Assembly (NCBI GenBank): GCA_026008535.1
Contig: BRKX01000017.1
Span: 4,220,501-4,284,500, forward strand
DNA length: 64,000 nucleotides
Origin: Perilla frutescens
Lineage: Eukaryota > Streptophyta > Magnoliopsida > Lamiales > Lamiaceae
Direction of reading: 5' to 3'
The translations under genes were made by a program, and so were the position numbers. The notes under the pieces were generated by a model. It was given only the letters and a program-made list of their open reading frames with translations. It searched no databases and was not told where the DNA came from. Below are positions 1 through 11,890 of this stretch, one piece after another; the first letter of the stretch is position 1, and each line of letters starts with the position of its first letter.

Positions 1-130
1 AAAATTTTGAAAAAAATTAGAGCTATTTTATTTTTATATTTAATTGATGGATTATAACATTGTTGGTGTTTGTTGGTATTGTTGTTCTGAATCGATTATA
101 ACATTGTTAATGTTTATATGATTTTTTAGA

Positions 131-1584
131 TGCAGCGAGGCGGTGCTTTAGGTGGAGGAGCTGGATGGTCTAGAGGGTCATCATCGTCATTTGTGGCCCT
201 CAGTGGTCCAGTTGGCGATATGACCCTGGATGGATCGTTACGTCCTGAGGTTAATGCAAAGGGACGTTCACGTTGTTGGGTTCAGGATGAGTATGTTTAA
301 TTACATAGTTAAATATCTTTTTATAGATTTTTATCTTATTATTCTAATATTCTGATATCTTTATTATTTTGTGCATTTGGAAGCCAATTGATGCCAGCTC
401 ATCAGGTTGCATCCGCCATCACATGCAACTTCAAGAAATTTTTATATCCGATTGGCTTCACTTGAAAGATGGTGCCCGTTGAGAGGAGACAACTCTATAT
501 GGAGGAGTTTCGGGTATCTTTATTAATATATATTCTATTTTGAGTTTTTTTAAGTTTAACATTTTCATATGTTTTCAATATGTTGCAAAAGGAGTGGTTT
601 TGGGATCCCACTCAGGATGCTGCCGTTTGGGCAGCATGGTCCGTCAAGGCTGCTGATAGATACAAGGACATGGTCTATGGCTTCAAGAGGAATAGGACCA
701 AGGGCTGCCCTCCATTCGTGCATGCTGAGATGTGGAAAGGCTTCAAGGCGCATTGGGACAGTGATGCCTTCAAGAAGAAGTTTGACATCTCATCAAAGAA
801 TCGTCTCAGTGAGCCCGATGGTCCTGGCACCGGCATTGTGAAGCATCAAGGAAGCTCTAGGAGTGCAGTTGCACATGCTGCAGCTTTGGTATGCAATTGA
901 ATAATTTATTTATTTATTTATTTATTTTTAATATGTGTGTGCTAACACATCTATCTAATAGGATAAGAAGAAGGGTGTCGAGCCCAATGACGTGGCGTCG
1001 GAGACATTCAAGAGACTGCACGAAACTGCTGATGGATCCTGTTCAGATGGGAAGTCACGTCGTATCGCTGTAAGTAAATTTATAAATATTTATAAATTTA
1101 TAAACAACATAAAAATATATATTTAATCATTTTTATTTGATTTTGTGCATAGGCTGTCGTATTGGCTCGGGTTGAGGAGTTGAGTCAGCCGACTCTTGGC
1201 ACAGATGAGGCGCCATATGTGGACATGAGCGTCATTCGTGCAGAGGCTTCCTTCTAAGGTGGAACGCTCCTATGTCGACACTGTCCGCTAGCACTCCAAG
1301 AAAAACAGAATTTTTGGCCTCGACAGTCGATCACGGAGCCTTTCAGCTCCTAGCATCTCTTCTGCAGCTCCCCACAGCCCGATACTCAGGCTGCCATCAG
1401 GGAGTTACAGGAGAAGATGGATGCCCATGCAGCGGCTCTCCAGGAGAAGATGGACGCACAGGCAGCGCTTCTCCAGGCCCAACAATAGCAGATATGTCAG
1501 CAGCAGGAGATGATTCGGCAGCAGGCCGATATGTTCGAGCAGATGCGGGCGCAGTTTAGAGGCCCTTCTCTATCTTCATCATGA
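131..1584 (+). pseudogene. Plant transposase (Ptta/En/Spm, Transposase_24-like) gene, multi-exon, disrupted
   Basis: Probable exons are 131-290 (Met start, Gly/Ser-rich leader), about 380-511, about 592-888, 962-1069 and 1153 onward. Introns show gt...ag borders such as gtatgc at 889 and gtaagt at 1070. The joined frame resembles the plant Ptta/En/Spm family: a KKFLYP-like segment, WDPTQD, an Ala/Arg/Tyr-rich helix, NRLSEPDG, then SRSAVAHAAAL and FKRLHETADGS. The C-terminal part (about 1388-1584) is a Gln/Ala-rich coiled coil with two QEKMDA repeats. In-frame stops at 463-465 (where the family has Trp), 1255-1257 and near 1486, plus an apparent frameshift after 1255, make it a pseudogene. Such proteins are thought to be DNA-binding or accessory proteins of CACTA elements. 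The family call is from memory of its pattern. Confidence 0.6.
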
Positions 1585-1785
1585 CATTATTATTATTATT
1601 TGTATTTGATATACTCCATACTGATATTTTATAACATTTTGTATTTTAATGGAGATTTATATATATATATATATATATATTATTTTACGTGTTTATTTAT
1701 GTTCTTTGATAATTTACAAATAAAAATCAAATACTACAAAAACAAATGCAAAACAAATTTAAAATAAAATAAAATAAAATAAACG

Positions 1786-2157
1786 ACGGCCCTAACGATG
1801 GAGACGTCCATCATTAATGCACGACAGTCAACTTTGACTTTCTACGATCCGTCGTTAAGTCCGTTGTTACTTTTCAAGGTGACTAATGATGTCATCAATA
1901 TTAACGACAGACACGTCCATTGTTAATGGCGTCATTAGGCCTGAAGATGACTACTGACGGCAGCAAACATTAACAACGGACCAGTCCGTCATTACGGCCG
2001 TCGTTAATACTACCGACCGTCATTATCCGTCGTTAGCTGTGTTTGCCGACCAAGGCTTTACCGACAGCTGGAGTCCATTGCTAGTCGTATCTAACGACAG
2101 AAAAATGGGCTTTACCGACGGATATGTCCGTCGCTAAACAGTAATTTTTTTGTAATG
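1786..2157 (+). repeat. CACTA subterminal repeat array and right terminus
   Basis: Short motifs of the type gacgga, gtccgtcgttaa and taacgac recur many times in both orientations. In CACTA elements such arrays are transposase-binding sites. The array ends at the degenerate terminus 2151-2157. Confidence 0.6.
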
Positions 2158-2263
2158 GTTGTGACACAAAATATACTTATATGATCCAATCTCTATTTTT
2201 CCTCTGGTTCTTCTCTTTAAAACTTGAAAAAACTTGATATTCAAACCGTCTTTGAAATATTCA

Positions 2264-2447
2264 GAGTAAATTTGCCTTTTTGATCCTTTCGAACTTATTG
2301 TTTGAACTTTGATAACGTTAACCGAGGGCCGACGACCTTTCAAAACTTGATCTTAAAACAATCTTTGAAACAGAGTAAATTTTTCTCTTTCATCTTCTCG
2401 AACTTGTTTGAATTTTGATAACGTTAACCGGGGCCGACGACTTTATT
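2264..2447 (+). repeat. Imperfect tandem duplication, period about 108 bp
   Basis: Two copies begin gagtaaattt (2264 and about 2373) and run through gataacgttaaccg and ggccgacgac. They differ by scattered substitutions and small indels. Their origin is unknown; they may be part of an old LTR. Confidence 0.6.
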
Positions 2448-2633
2448 CTGGATTGAACATTTGATTTGAGATATTAGAATTTTATAACGTTGTTGAATGT
2501 GGCAAGAACGCCTTGAATATTTGAGAGAATTGTTGGCTCCTCAATATTTGAACTTATCTTTATCAAATCGTTGATTTTCTTCACAAATTTGACTCGTGTC
2601 AGCTCCTAATTGGTCGATACTATCCACATATAT

Positions 2634-2812
2634 AAATATCAATATTTATTTTAGAAATTAATTCATGTAAATCTTTAAAATATAAATAAATGATATACTT
2701 TGATATTTAAATCTTTATTTTCATCTATTAAATATCAATATCCATTTATTTAATTTAGGAATTGATTTAATTAAATCCCTAAAACACAAATAAATGATAT
2801 AATGTTATATTT
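2634..2812 (+). repeat. Imperfect tandem duplication, period about 107 bp, AT-rich
   Basis: Two copies each run from aatatcaatat through aaataaatgatata to atatttaa. The period is almost the same as in the upstream duplication but the sequence differs. Confidence 0.5.
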
Positions 2813-3587
2813 AATTATTTACATAGCACAATTAATTAGCCATTCAAATTAATTTGTCTACAATTGTATAATAATATAATAATTTTATGTACAAAAGTAT
2901 AGTAATATTCGACGACATACAAATCGTATTCTTTATTGTTTTCATAAAGAACTAAGATACATCGTTCTATATATTTAGTTGGCCTAATTAAAAATAAAAA
3001 ATATTTTTCTTTGAGCGTAAAAGTATACAAATACTACTATAACTTTGAATGTAGTAAAAAATATTTCTTTTGATTGTTAATTATATTTAAAAATGAAGAT
3101 TGCTCCCAAATATTATATAGTATTTTAGTTCACTTATTGTTTATTATATAAACTCATGATATGAATTGTCTTATTTTAATTAAATCCAATGATTATCGTG
3201 CATTACACAGGTCCAAAACTAATGAATATTAATGAAAAGGGTTTTCATAAATACACTACTGAATTTTCTTTACACACTACTGATAAATTTAATTAAAAAA
3301 TTAATTATAAAATTATTTATATATACATATTAAATAAAAAAATAAAAATAAAAAATAAAAATATATATCAGATCTTTCTCCTTCTACCGCGTTGGACGTC
3401 CTTGGCTTAATTCTCCCTTACATCTTCTAGGACCGTCCCTTCTTCTCTCCTCCATCTCCACCACGGACCCACATTGGGTCCAAGGAGGGCCTTCGCCCTT
3501 GAAATTTTAAATTTTTGTAGTGCTAATATAGTAATAATATGTGATTTTATTAACAATTTATATAAAAACAAGAGAATATTGTCTTAA

Positions 3588-3699
3588 ATTGCAAGTTTGG
3601 TGAAGTGGTAGAATTACGGGGTCCTTATAAACAGATCCCAAGTTCAATCCCTGATCAGTGCGCGTCGTTTCTGTCACCTATAGAGTTTTTTTTTTTTTT
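3588..3699 (+). mobile_element. tRNA-derived SINE remnant
   Basis: A box A-like segment (tggtgaagtggtaga, about 3598-3612) and a box B-like segment (agttcaatccct, 3641-3652) lie at a spacing normal for a tRNA-type pol III promoter. A short unrelated body and a run of T at 3686-3699 follow. The 5' part does not fold as an intact tRNA (no matching acceptor stem seen), so this reads as a SINE head rather than a functional tRNA gene. No target duplication was found. Confidence 0.45.
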
Positions 3700-4007
3700 G
3701 TACATTTTCCTGTTGCGTATGCTCTTTTTCTCATCAAAATAATAATTTTATCATTCAGTTTTAATCTTTAACGGAAGATTTTTTCATGTATCTTCAATCC
3801 ACTAATTTTATATTTACAGTATATTGTAAGATCTTGATAATTTATGTATTTAATTTACATCTATATTTATATAGTTATCAATTTATTTTATTTTTATAAT
3901 TTTAATTATATATATTTAATATATTATTTTTATAGTATTATTAAATGGGCTCCCCTAAGTAAAATTTATGTGTCCATCACTGCCTTCACTATTTCCTCCT
4001 CCTTTCT
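3700..4007. other. AT-rich spacer, nothing recognised
   Basis: Low-complexity AT-rich DNA. The frame at 3844-4050 is Tyr/Ile-rich and compositional. Confidence 0.5.
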
Positions 4008-4710
4008 CACTACAAGAAAAAACGAGATAGGTATTACCCGTGGTGTATGAGAAATTACAACCCTGGTCTAGGCCACCGTTGTAATTTCACACACTCATAC
4101 ACCATGGATATTCACTGTGGTAATTTTATCACGATTTTCTCAAAATCGTGGTTAATTTACTACAGTTAAAAAAAATCATGGTTATTTTACCACGGTTTTA
4201 TCTAAAGGTGTATGAAAAATTACAACCCTTGTCTAGGTCACTGTTGTAATTTTGCACACCCATATACCACTGGTATTCATCATGGTAATTTTACCATGGT
4301 TTTCTCAAAACCGTGATTAATTTACGACAATTAAAAAAATAGTGGTTATTTTACCATGGTTTTATCTAAAATTATAGTTACTTAACTACAGTTGTATCCC
4401 AATCGTGATAAAATAACCATGGTTTTTAAAAAGACCATGGTAATTTAACTACGGTTTAATTTAAATTGTGGTCAAATTACCACGGTTAAGAAAAACCATC
4501 GTAAATTCACCACGGTTAGGTTAAAATCGTCGTAAACGTAACCACGGTTTTCTTAAAACCATGATAAAATTACTACTCTTTAGATAAAATCATGGTAAAT
4601 TTACTACGGTTTGGATAAAACCGTGGTAAATTTACCACGGTTCTCCATTAAAACCGTGGTTAAATTTACTATATTTTTTCAAAAATCGTGGTCATAATTT
4701 TTTTGTCCTG
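4008..4710 (+). mobile_element. Non-autonomous CACTA-like element (MITE size) with ACCACGGT/ACCGTGGT arrays
   Basis: The left end is CACTACAAGAAAAAAC at 4008. The right end is ttttttgtcctg finishing at 4710, whose reverse complement CAGGACAAAAAA resembles the left terminus. Between them the motif accacggtt and its complement aaccgtggt, with one-base variants, recur at short intervals throughout, often as back-to-back palindromes. There is no coding capacity. A 3-bp target duplication is not clear (tct on the left, ttt on the right), so one border may be degraded or off by a base. Confidence 0.6.
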
Positions 4711-6355
4711 TTTAAATGTATTATTTATCCTCTATAATCCCAAACTAAAAAATAATATAATTGGTAATCATCCAAAAATACAAAATATCATTCAAAATAC
4801 AAAAATCTCATCCAAAAATATTTTATATTAAACCATAACTATCCAAAATACAATATCTCATCCAAAATGTAAAATTCATTGTTACAAATATCTCAATTAC
4901 TTCTTCAAAACCGGTACATAAATTCAAAGTTTTATTACAAAGTTCTTACTAGTTCCATTAGCTAGCACCGATGATTTATTGGAGAAATAAAAAAGCCCAT
5001 AATAACCTGCAACATGTGAAAAGACATGTAATTAATTACAAGGCCTTAAAATCGTAAAATAATGATAAGATGTATTAACCTAAATCTTTGCTTCTTTCAT
5101 TGTTCAATATATAATCAAGGATATCTAAGAAATAAAAAGAAAAAAAAATAATCATGCACATTGTGCCCCCAGACTTATACATAGTACTGCTTAACAAGGC
5201 TATGAACGTGGAAAATATCATAAGCTATGTCTACATATGCATTTCCCAGATAAAAGATTCAACATACCAAAAGTTGTTCAAGCCTTCTCGTTACCAATTG
5301 AGGTGCCTAAAATAAGGGAAGAAATTGGCATATCTGATGCAGCTTAACAGTAAATGTCATTTAAAAGAACAATATGTGCATGATGATCAGTTCTATCCAT
5401 TTTTTTACACGTCAGTCCGAAATTCACTACAAACTCCAATAGATGCAGCTTAAAAAGATGCATCTACATTAGATGGTAATAGACTGCCATGTGATTCAAA
5501 ACAAGAACAAAATATTGAATCAAACTTCAATATGACAAATAAGAAGTTATTGGCCCCAAAAAAAAAATGAAGGCAATATCTTTCCTTAAATGATTCACAG
5601 AGTATAATGAAGTATTTCTTACATCATCTATTGTTTTTTATTCAACTTTTATGGGCTGAACTGCTGCAGCAAGTTCCAGAGCATGCCTAAGTTCCACATT
5701 TCTATTACTTTATACCAGCAGTTGCACTTATAACATATGAAGGAAACCATTAGTGAAATACTCCCCTCTGAAAATGAAGTTCCTATTATATTAATTATGC
5801 CATACTAGACCGTAAGAGATTCTTCACAGACCAAAACGATCATTAATAGAGATACACTGACAACCCGCAGCAAACAATCCAACAATGCTTTCTAACTTGA
5901 GAAAAAGGAATTCGAAAAACAGAAAATAAATAAGAAACAAATATTAGGCAGAAGATTCAAAAACTAAGAATACAAAATATATGTAGAACATGTCCTTTGA
6001 TACAAATTATACCACCAACCTCCCCTCGTCGACCAAGATGCATTTATGCATCTTCAATGGTTGTAATATTGCGCTCCACAAGATTACATGTATACATAAA
6101 AGTGGAGGCCATATATGCAGTAGTGTCCCACAATGAATGGATAGCTTCATTTGCCTTAATGCTATTGTTAGTCATTAACAAAACAAAACAAAATAAAAAC
6201 AAAAATATGCACTCGCACACACATATTGCTACAAAGACTCGAGTTCAGCATAAAGAAACCAACAATTCTCTTTTCTTCCAATTTCATACAACCATACTAA
6301 TGTCACAGCAGGAGAAAGTATACAATAGTAGGCAGGGGGAAAAGTATTAACAAAG
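4711..6355. other. Non-coding stretch with exon-like islands on the minus strand
   Basis: No complete gene. Two short minus-strand islands look like exons. 5269-5307 is a 39-base open stretch with an ag before it and gtatgt after it in minus orientation. About 5638-5701 follows an ag and encodes an Ala/Glu-rich peptide ending at a stop. A third open stretch lies near 6040-6160. None matches a family I recognise. They may be a captured or decayed host-gene fragment. Copia-1 interrupts the region at 6360. The plus-strand frame at 5997-6350 is not convincing. Confidence 0.35.
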
Positions 6356-6360
6356 AAACT

Positions 6361-6937
6361 TGTAAGGTATCAAGGGCTCTCGGAGGTTACACCCGCTTGT
6401 TTCCCATTGCCGGCAGTCGGACCATTCATCCCTCAGGGGACAGAGACTTCGAAAGAGAAGTCGGAAAAGAAAAGGGCTCAAGGTTCCTAGAACCTCAAAG
6501 CTTAATTGACACAGTGACCAAAGTGCACACCGAGACCGAAAGAAGGCAAAGAACGGTGACCACACACAGACAGAAACTCTCACAGTAAGAAGCTCAAACC
6601 TCCGGCGACAGGCTACTCGCACAAGGAAACCGAGAAGAAATCCAGACGAACTGGACCGTAAGCTAGGTTCAGTGGAGCACTCAGCTCTTCAAGCACGAAA
6701 GTTTGAATGAAGGATCACAAGAGGTAGAGAGAAGCAACACTCAAAGAATAAAGAGAGAGAGAGATCTGAATGAGAGTGATGATGAACAGTGAATAAGCCC
6801 GCTTCATTAATAGAAATATCTAGAGAAATGAAGTGTCACTAGGGAACAGTAATGGGCACAGGTCAACCGGGTAACATTAATGTGAGAGATGGGACTTCAG
6901 TGTATGGGCCAAACAAATGGGCCAGGAATGCCCAACA
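6361..6937 (-). repeat. Copia-1 3' LTR
   Basis: 577 bp, TGTAAGG...CCCAACA on the plus strand. It lacks about 26 bp present in the other LTR near 11670-11700 and lacks the long GA run. Confidence 0.85.
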
Positions 6938-6952
6938 TTCTCCACCTTTTGG
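6938..6952 (-). other. Copia-1 polypurine tract
   Basis: On the minus strand this reads AAAAGGTGGAGAA directly against the 3' LTR, the expected plus-strand DNA priming site. Confidence 0.7.
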
Positions 6953-7298
6953 CCCTTTGATGTGGTCTTTGAAGAGAGCTTTGAAAGGACTCATCATTGC
7001 CTTTTGTTTCTCCCTGCAAAGCCACAAAGACAGGAGAGAAACACAACACACAGTTAGAGCAGATTAACACATTACCAAAAGAAAAAAAAAGAAAGAACTG
7101 CACAGAAAAAGTATAAACAAAGTTCCTAGAGAGCAAAGATTTGGAAGAGTTAACCATGATCATAGTTTAGGATTTTCTAGCATGAAAAAAGCTTGTCAGG
7201 CAGACATTTAGTTCCCATGTCTGCAGGGTTGAATTCTGTGGGGATTTTCTCCAGTTGTATTTCACCTTTTTCCACCACATCTCTAATGAAATGAAACC

Positions 7299-9100
7299 TC
7301 ACATCTGTATGTTTGGTTCTGTCATGAAATACTGGGTTTTTACACAATTGAATTGCTGATTAACTATCTGAAAATAAGGTAGGAGAAAAGTTAGCATAAC
7401 CAATTTCAGAGAGTAAGCATTCAACCAGAAGGCTTCTTTAACAGCCTCAGTAGCTACGACATATTCAGCCTCAGTAGTAGAGAGGGCCACAATATGTTGT
7501 AGCTATGACTTCCAACTAATACAAGAGCCACATAAAGTGAAAACATAGGAGGTGGTAGACTTCCTATCATCTATGTCATTTGCATAGTTGGAGTCAACAT
7601 AACCCACTAATTTCACCCCATTTACAGACTTAGAGAAAGTCAAGCCATAATTTGAAATAGACTTCAAATATATAAGAAGCTTTCAAAGATTTCCAGTGAG
7701 GCATTTCAGGGTTTGACATATATTTGCTTAAGCATGAAATAGAATAAGCAATATCTGGCCTGGTACTGATCATGATATACATCACAGAACCAATGGCATT
7801 TGAGTATGGCACTTTAGACATATCAGAGATTTCAGAATTAGTCCTTGGGGACTGGTCCTTACTTAGCAAGAAATGGACAGCAAGAGGCACAGACACAGCT
7901 TTAGACTTTTGCATAGAGGATTTACCCAAAACTTTTTCAAGATATGAACTTTGATTTAATACAAGTGAAAACTTCTTTCTGTCTCTATGAATATGCATAC
8001 CAAGTATTTTTTTTAGCATCACCCAAGTCCTTCATGTCAAAATTCTCATATAGACTCTTTTGAACATGTTTTATAGTTTTAAGATAGGGATTGATTAGAA
8101 GCATATCATCAACATAAAGTAGAAGAAATATAGGGACAGAATCATGCTTGTAATACAGATAGTGATCAAATTTGCTCTTTTTAAACTTTAAGGATAGCAT
8201 GCAGGCATCAAACTTTTTATTCCGTTGCCTAGGAGATTGCTTGAGACCATACAATGATTTCTTTAATAGGCAAAAATGTTCAGGTTTGCCTTTATCACAG
8301 AAACCTTCAGGTTGTTTCATAAATATATCATTTTCCAGGTCACCATGCAAAAAGGCAGTTGTAACATCCATTTGTTTCAACTCCCAATCAAAATGAGCAA
8401 CAAGAGAAAGCATAATTCTTACTATAGTAAATTTCACAACAAGAGCACATATTTCATTATAATCAATCCTCTCCTTTTGAGTAAATCCTTTTGCAACCAA
8501 CCTAACCTTATACCTCACAGAATCATATTCATGCTTAATTTTATAAAGCCATTTGCATTGAACAATAGAGCACTTAGCAGATTTTGGAACAAGAATCTAA
8601 GTTTTGTTATCATTCAAAGATTTCATTTCTTTTTTCATAGCATCAATCCATTTTTCAGAATCTTTAGAGTTTAAGGTAGCTTTATAAGAGATTGGTTCAC
8701 ATGCTTCAAGATTATTAAACACTGAGAAAGCATGCATAGATAGACCAGAGTCAGGAAACCCAAGGAACCTTTGAGGTTGCCTTACAGTTCTCTTAACTCT
8801 ATCTCTGGTCAGCTGATAATTCTGAAGAATATTGGAATTTGTCCCTTCTTCAGAATTGTCAGAGTTTTCATTCTGATTATCTTGAAGATCATTAGAGTCC
8901 TTGCCATCTTCAAGATGATTAGAATTATCAATTTCAAGCACGATATCAGTTTCAGGCACAGAGGCATGCTTATCAAGCTCACTTAGGATAGACAAATGCT
9001 CCACCTCACTTGGAGCAATCACAGGCACAGAATCAGACAAGCAAGGAAAGTCATTTTCATTAAAGATTACATCCCTGCTAATCAAGGTTTTAAAACAAGG
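7299..9100 (-). pseudogene. Copia-1 pol remnant: integrase C-terminal linker, reverse transcriptase, RNase H
   Basis: Read 9100 to 7299. A Ser/Asp/Glu-rich linker with SRDVIFNEND (8597-9085) is typical of the region after Copia integrase. The RT (7985-8518) has RLVAKGFTQKE, MDVTTAFLHGDL, KKSLYGLKQSPR and the active site LLYVDDMLL. After a frameshift in an A-rich run near 8010 come LGMHIHRDRKK and RPDIAYSI (7630-8022), then the RNase H end STTEAEYVVATEA (7299-7490). Several stops and frameshifts, and loss of the upstream protease and integrase core, make it non-functional. Confidence 0.85.
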
Positions 9101-9106
9101 GACACT

Positions 9107-10506
9107 TCTTGATATAACCCGGACTATTAATCTAGGACGAATCTAGAGACGTAGCGGAAGACTTAGGATACGAAACACGCCAACCAAATGAAGGGTTCCA
9201 ATCCGACTCAATTAAAACGAATGAAACGACGAAATCCAGATGACTAAAATACCTAGAACGATGACACGACTATGTAACACAATACCCAAAGGTTTATGAC
9301 TGAATACGGACGTTTATGGGGCTGGAATTATGTAAGTTTTCGTGTGTGAGGCTAGTGAAGAATGGCTTGGTGAAGATAGGATATGATAGAGATATGACGA
9401 ACTTACGGATAAAAATGAACGAAAGGCGATTGATCGAACTTGTGGCTGGTTGTGGAGGCGTGCGTCGATGGTGATGGAAGGACATCGATGATGGTTGATG
9501 GTTGGTGATTGTTGATGTGAATAACAACCCGATAGCCTCCTTGAATCTCGAACGTATCCAAGATTGAAATCTCTAAGTTGTTCCTCGATAGCGAATACTG
9601 GTTAATCCCTCAAATGGATTAAGCAATACCCTTGATTAAGACTTAAAGTTGCTAGCTCCAAGAATGAATATTTCGTGTGAAAGTATTCAAATACGTAAAA
9701 AGAAGGAGATACAATTGTATGCAAAAGTAATTTAATTCAACAATGTCTAAAGTATCAATGAAAAAATGTTCCCCTCTCGACCTATAAAATTTAAATTCTA
9801 GCTTAGAAACCTCAAATAGGTTATTAAGATGATAACCTAGGTCCTAAATAACTTAATTAGCGATTTCCTATGTCTTGGGATCATTTGAAATTGAAATAGA
9901 GTCAAACGGGCGAATAACGCGCATTTGACGGATTGAATCAAGTTAGTGATCCTGATTGAGAATTTATCGGACTTCGCGAACAGAATTGAATGGATAAATA
10001 TGTATCAAACTTAACTTAATAATTATGAAGCTTGATTTAACATATAGAAATAAATTTTAATTTTTAGAATTTATTTGAGAAATATGCAATACCTTACTTA
10101 GGATTAAATTATGTTTTCTAAAAATCCTAATTTAATTTTGAAGTACCGAACTAGAATTGAAAGAATATGAATTTAAAAATTATATTCATTTAATATTTTA
10201 TGATCAAATTCGAAATTAAATAGATCAAATAACATTGAATTAAAAATTAAAGAAACATCGGAGGATAAAAACTCACCTTTATTTTTCTTTATTTTTTCTC
10301 CAATTTTCTTTGTTCCGTTTTTTTCTTTTCTTCTTCATTTATTTTTTTCTCTTTTTCCTATTTTTACTTTGGATCACAGATTCCCAACTTACATATATAT
10401 TGCCGACTCCCTTATATTATATATATACACACACATATGACATATATATGTAGTACACTAATCCTTTCTAATCGATCCTCTATCTTCTTAGGGACTTTGC
10501 TAGCTC
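9107..10506 (-). mobile_element. LTR-like segment inside Copia-1 (probable Gypsy-type LTR, borders uncertain)
   Basis: This 1.4-kb segment separates the Copia gag fragment from the pol remnant and has no Copia coding sequence. In minus orientation its order resembles the long Gypsy LTRs elsewhere in the window: an A/G-rich stretch (gaagaagaaaag), then gtaaggtatt, then a terminus ending gtccgggttatatca. The plus-strand left edge TGATATAACCCGGACT resembles plant Gypsy LTR termini. No target duplication was identified. It may be a solo or truncated LTR that replaced the missing Copia sequence. Confidence 0.35.
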
Positions 10507-10639
10507 ATTTTAATCTCATAAAATAATTGGCATTAAATCCCTTCAAAATGAGCAAAAATGTTACACTGCACAACATATGGAAAACTATGCGCAACTTCTC
10601 AATATATGCATGTAATGCACAAGAACTACTATCCAAAAA

Positions 10640-10867
10640 TACCTCAAAATACATGAAAAATATATGTTTATCAGACCATGCACTGGCATTCATTTCAAGC
10701 ATTTTCTCATCAGTTTCAGTTTTGTCATAGTCAAGCAAGACAGCATTATAGACTTTTTCTTTGATAAGAATACATTCCATCTTTGTTTTCCAAATTTGAA
10801 AATCACTCTTACCATCAAAAGGAGCAGTATGATATGTAGAACCTATGGCAATCACACAGAGATGCAC
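10640..10867 (-). pseudogene. Copia-1 gag N-terminal fragment
   Basis: The minus-strand frame contains FDGKSDFQIWKTKMECILI and LEMNASAWSDKHI, the pattern at the start of plant Copia Gag (DUF4219/UBN2-like). The frame stays open to 10505, but beyond about 10640 it no longer resembles Gag. Only the beginning survives, followed in minus orientation by the foreign segment. Confidence 0.65.
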
Positions 10868-11412
10868 AAACAGACAGGGATAGCCAAGAAAAGAAGGGAG
10901 GGAGAGGATAAAATCAAAACACTCTCACAGACAGTGAGGAAAGCCAAGGAGGGCCCAGATTACAAGCTGGTTTACCAACCGTACAAGGTTCCTTGGGTCC
11001 TTTAAGTGTGTGAAGAGTGAGACAAGCCACACACATATAGAAAATAGAGCCAAGAGAGATAATAGAGCGGAAGTAGAGGGCCAAGCACAGAGCCAGGAAT
11101 AAGATACCCAAACGATTTCACAGAGAAAAAAATGAAAACCCTAATTTCAGAATCACAGAGATAACAAATTAGGGCAAATAGGTGATTCACAGATAATCGA
11201 ACGAGATACACACAGATCTCAACAAATCGGGCAAGAATCACACAAATCCAGGCAATTAGCACCAAAACCCTAATAGAACTAGGGTTGAGAGTACAATACC
11301 AGAGCGAGAACCCCCGCGATTGGGATTCTCGACTTACCAACCGTTAAACACACAGGCGATCGGATGAAAACTTGAAAGGCGATGGAGGGTGCCTCCGGTG
11401 AGCTTCCTTTGT
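10868..11412 (-). other. Copia-1 untranslated leader
   Basis: About 545 bp between the gag fragment and the primer-binding site. Open frames here are short and lack recognisable domains. Confidence 0.6.
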
Positions 11413-11425
11413 GGCTTTGATACCA
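11413..11425 (-). other. Copia-1 primer-binding site
   Basis: On the minus strand it reads TGGTATCAAAGCC, one mismatch from the usual initiator-Met tRNA complement TGGTATCAGAGCC, one base from the 5' LTR end. Confidence 0.8.
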
Positions 11426-11426
11426 C

Positions 11427-11845
11427 TGTAGGGTATCAACGGCTCCCGGAGGTTACACCCATTTGTTTTCCATCACCGGCAGTCAGACCGTTCGTCCCTC
11501 AGGGGACAGAGACTTCGAAGGAGAAGCTGGAGAAAGAGAATGCTCAGGTTTCCTGAAACTCAAAGCTTTATTAACATAGTGACCAAAGTGCACACTGAGA
11601 CCGGAAGAAAGCGAAGAACGGCGACCACACACAAACAGAAACTCTCACAATAAAAAGCTCAAACCTCCGGCGAGCCCAGACTGAACCCTAGCTATCCAGG
11701 CTACTCGCACGAGGAGACCAAGAAGGAATCTAGACGAATTGGACCATAAGCTAGGTTCAGTAGAGCACTCAACTCTTCAAGCATGAAAGCTTGAATCAAG
11801 GATCGCAAGAGGTAGAGAGACGAAACACTCAGAGAATAGAGAGAG

Positions 11846-11890
<45 letters not shown>

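Larger units (their letters stand above)
1..2157 (+). mobile_element. CACTA (En/Spm-type) DNA transposon, right-hand part
   Basis: The segment carries a decayed transposase-associated gene (131-1584) followed by a block dense in short direct and inverted motifs (acgacgg, gtccgtcgtta, taacgac). It ends in ttttttgtaatg at 2151-2157, a one-base variant of the canonical CACTA right end ttttttgtagtg. That order (gene, subterminal motif array, CACTA terminus) is the standard CACTA layout. The left end lies outside the window, so size and target duplication cannot be checked. The terminal mutation and the broken gene suggest an old, immobile copy. Confidence 0.65.
2158..3587. other. Intergenic AT-rich DNA without a recognisable gene
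   Basis: No coding region could be supported. Two local tandem duplications, listed separately, are the only structure seen. The short minus-strand open frames at 2134-2343 and 2836-3030 have no recognisable domain and AT-driven composition. Confidence 0.6.

Noticed and set aside
3588..3665. Possible tRNA gene
   Set aside because: Box A- and box B-like segments are present but no acceptor stem pairs and a T-run follows at SINE distance.
4040..4700. CRISPR-like array of regularly repeated motifs
   Set aside because: Motifs are short, alternate in orientation and have irregular spacing in a plant transposon. No cas genes.
6347..6622. Minus- and plus-strand frames at the start of Copia-1
   Set aside because: They lie within the LTR; the corresponding region of the other LTR does not keep them open.
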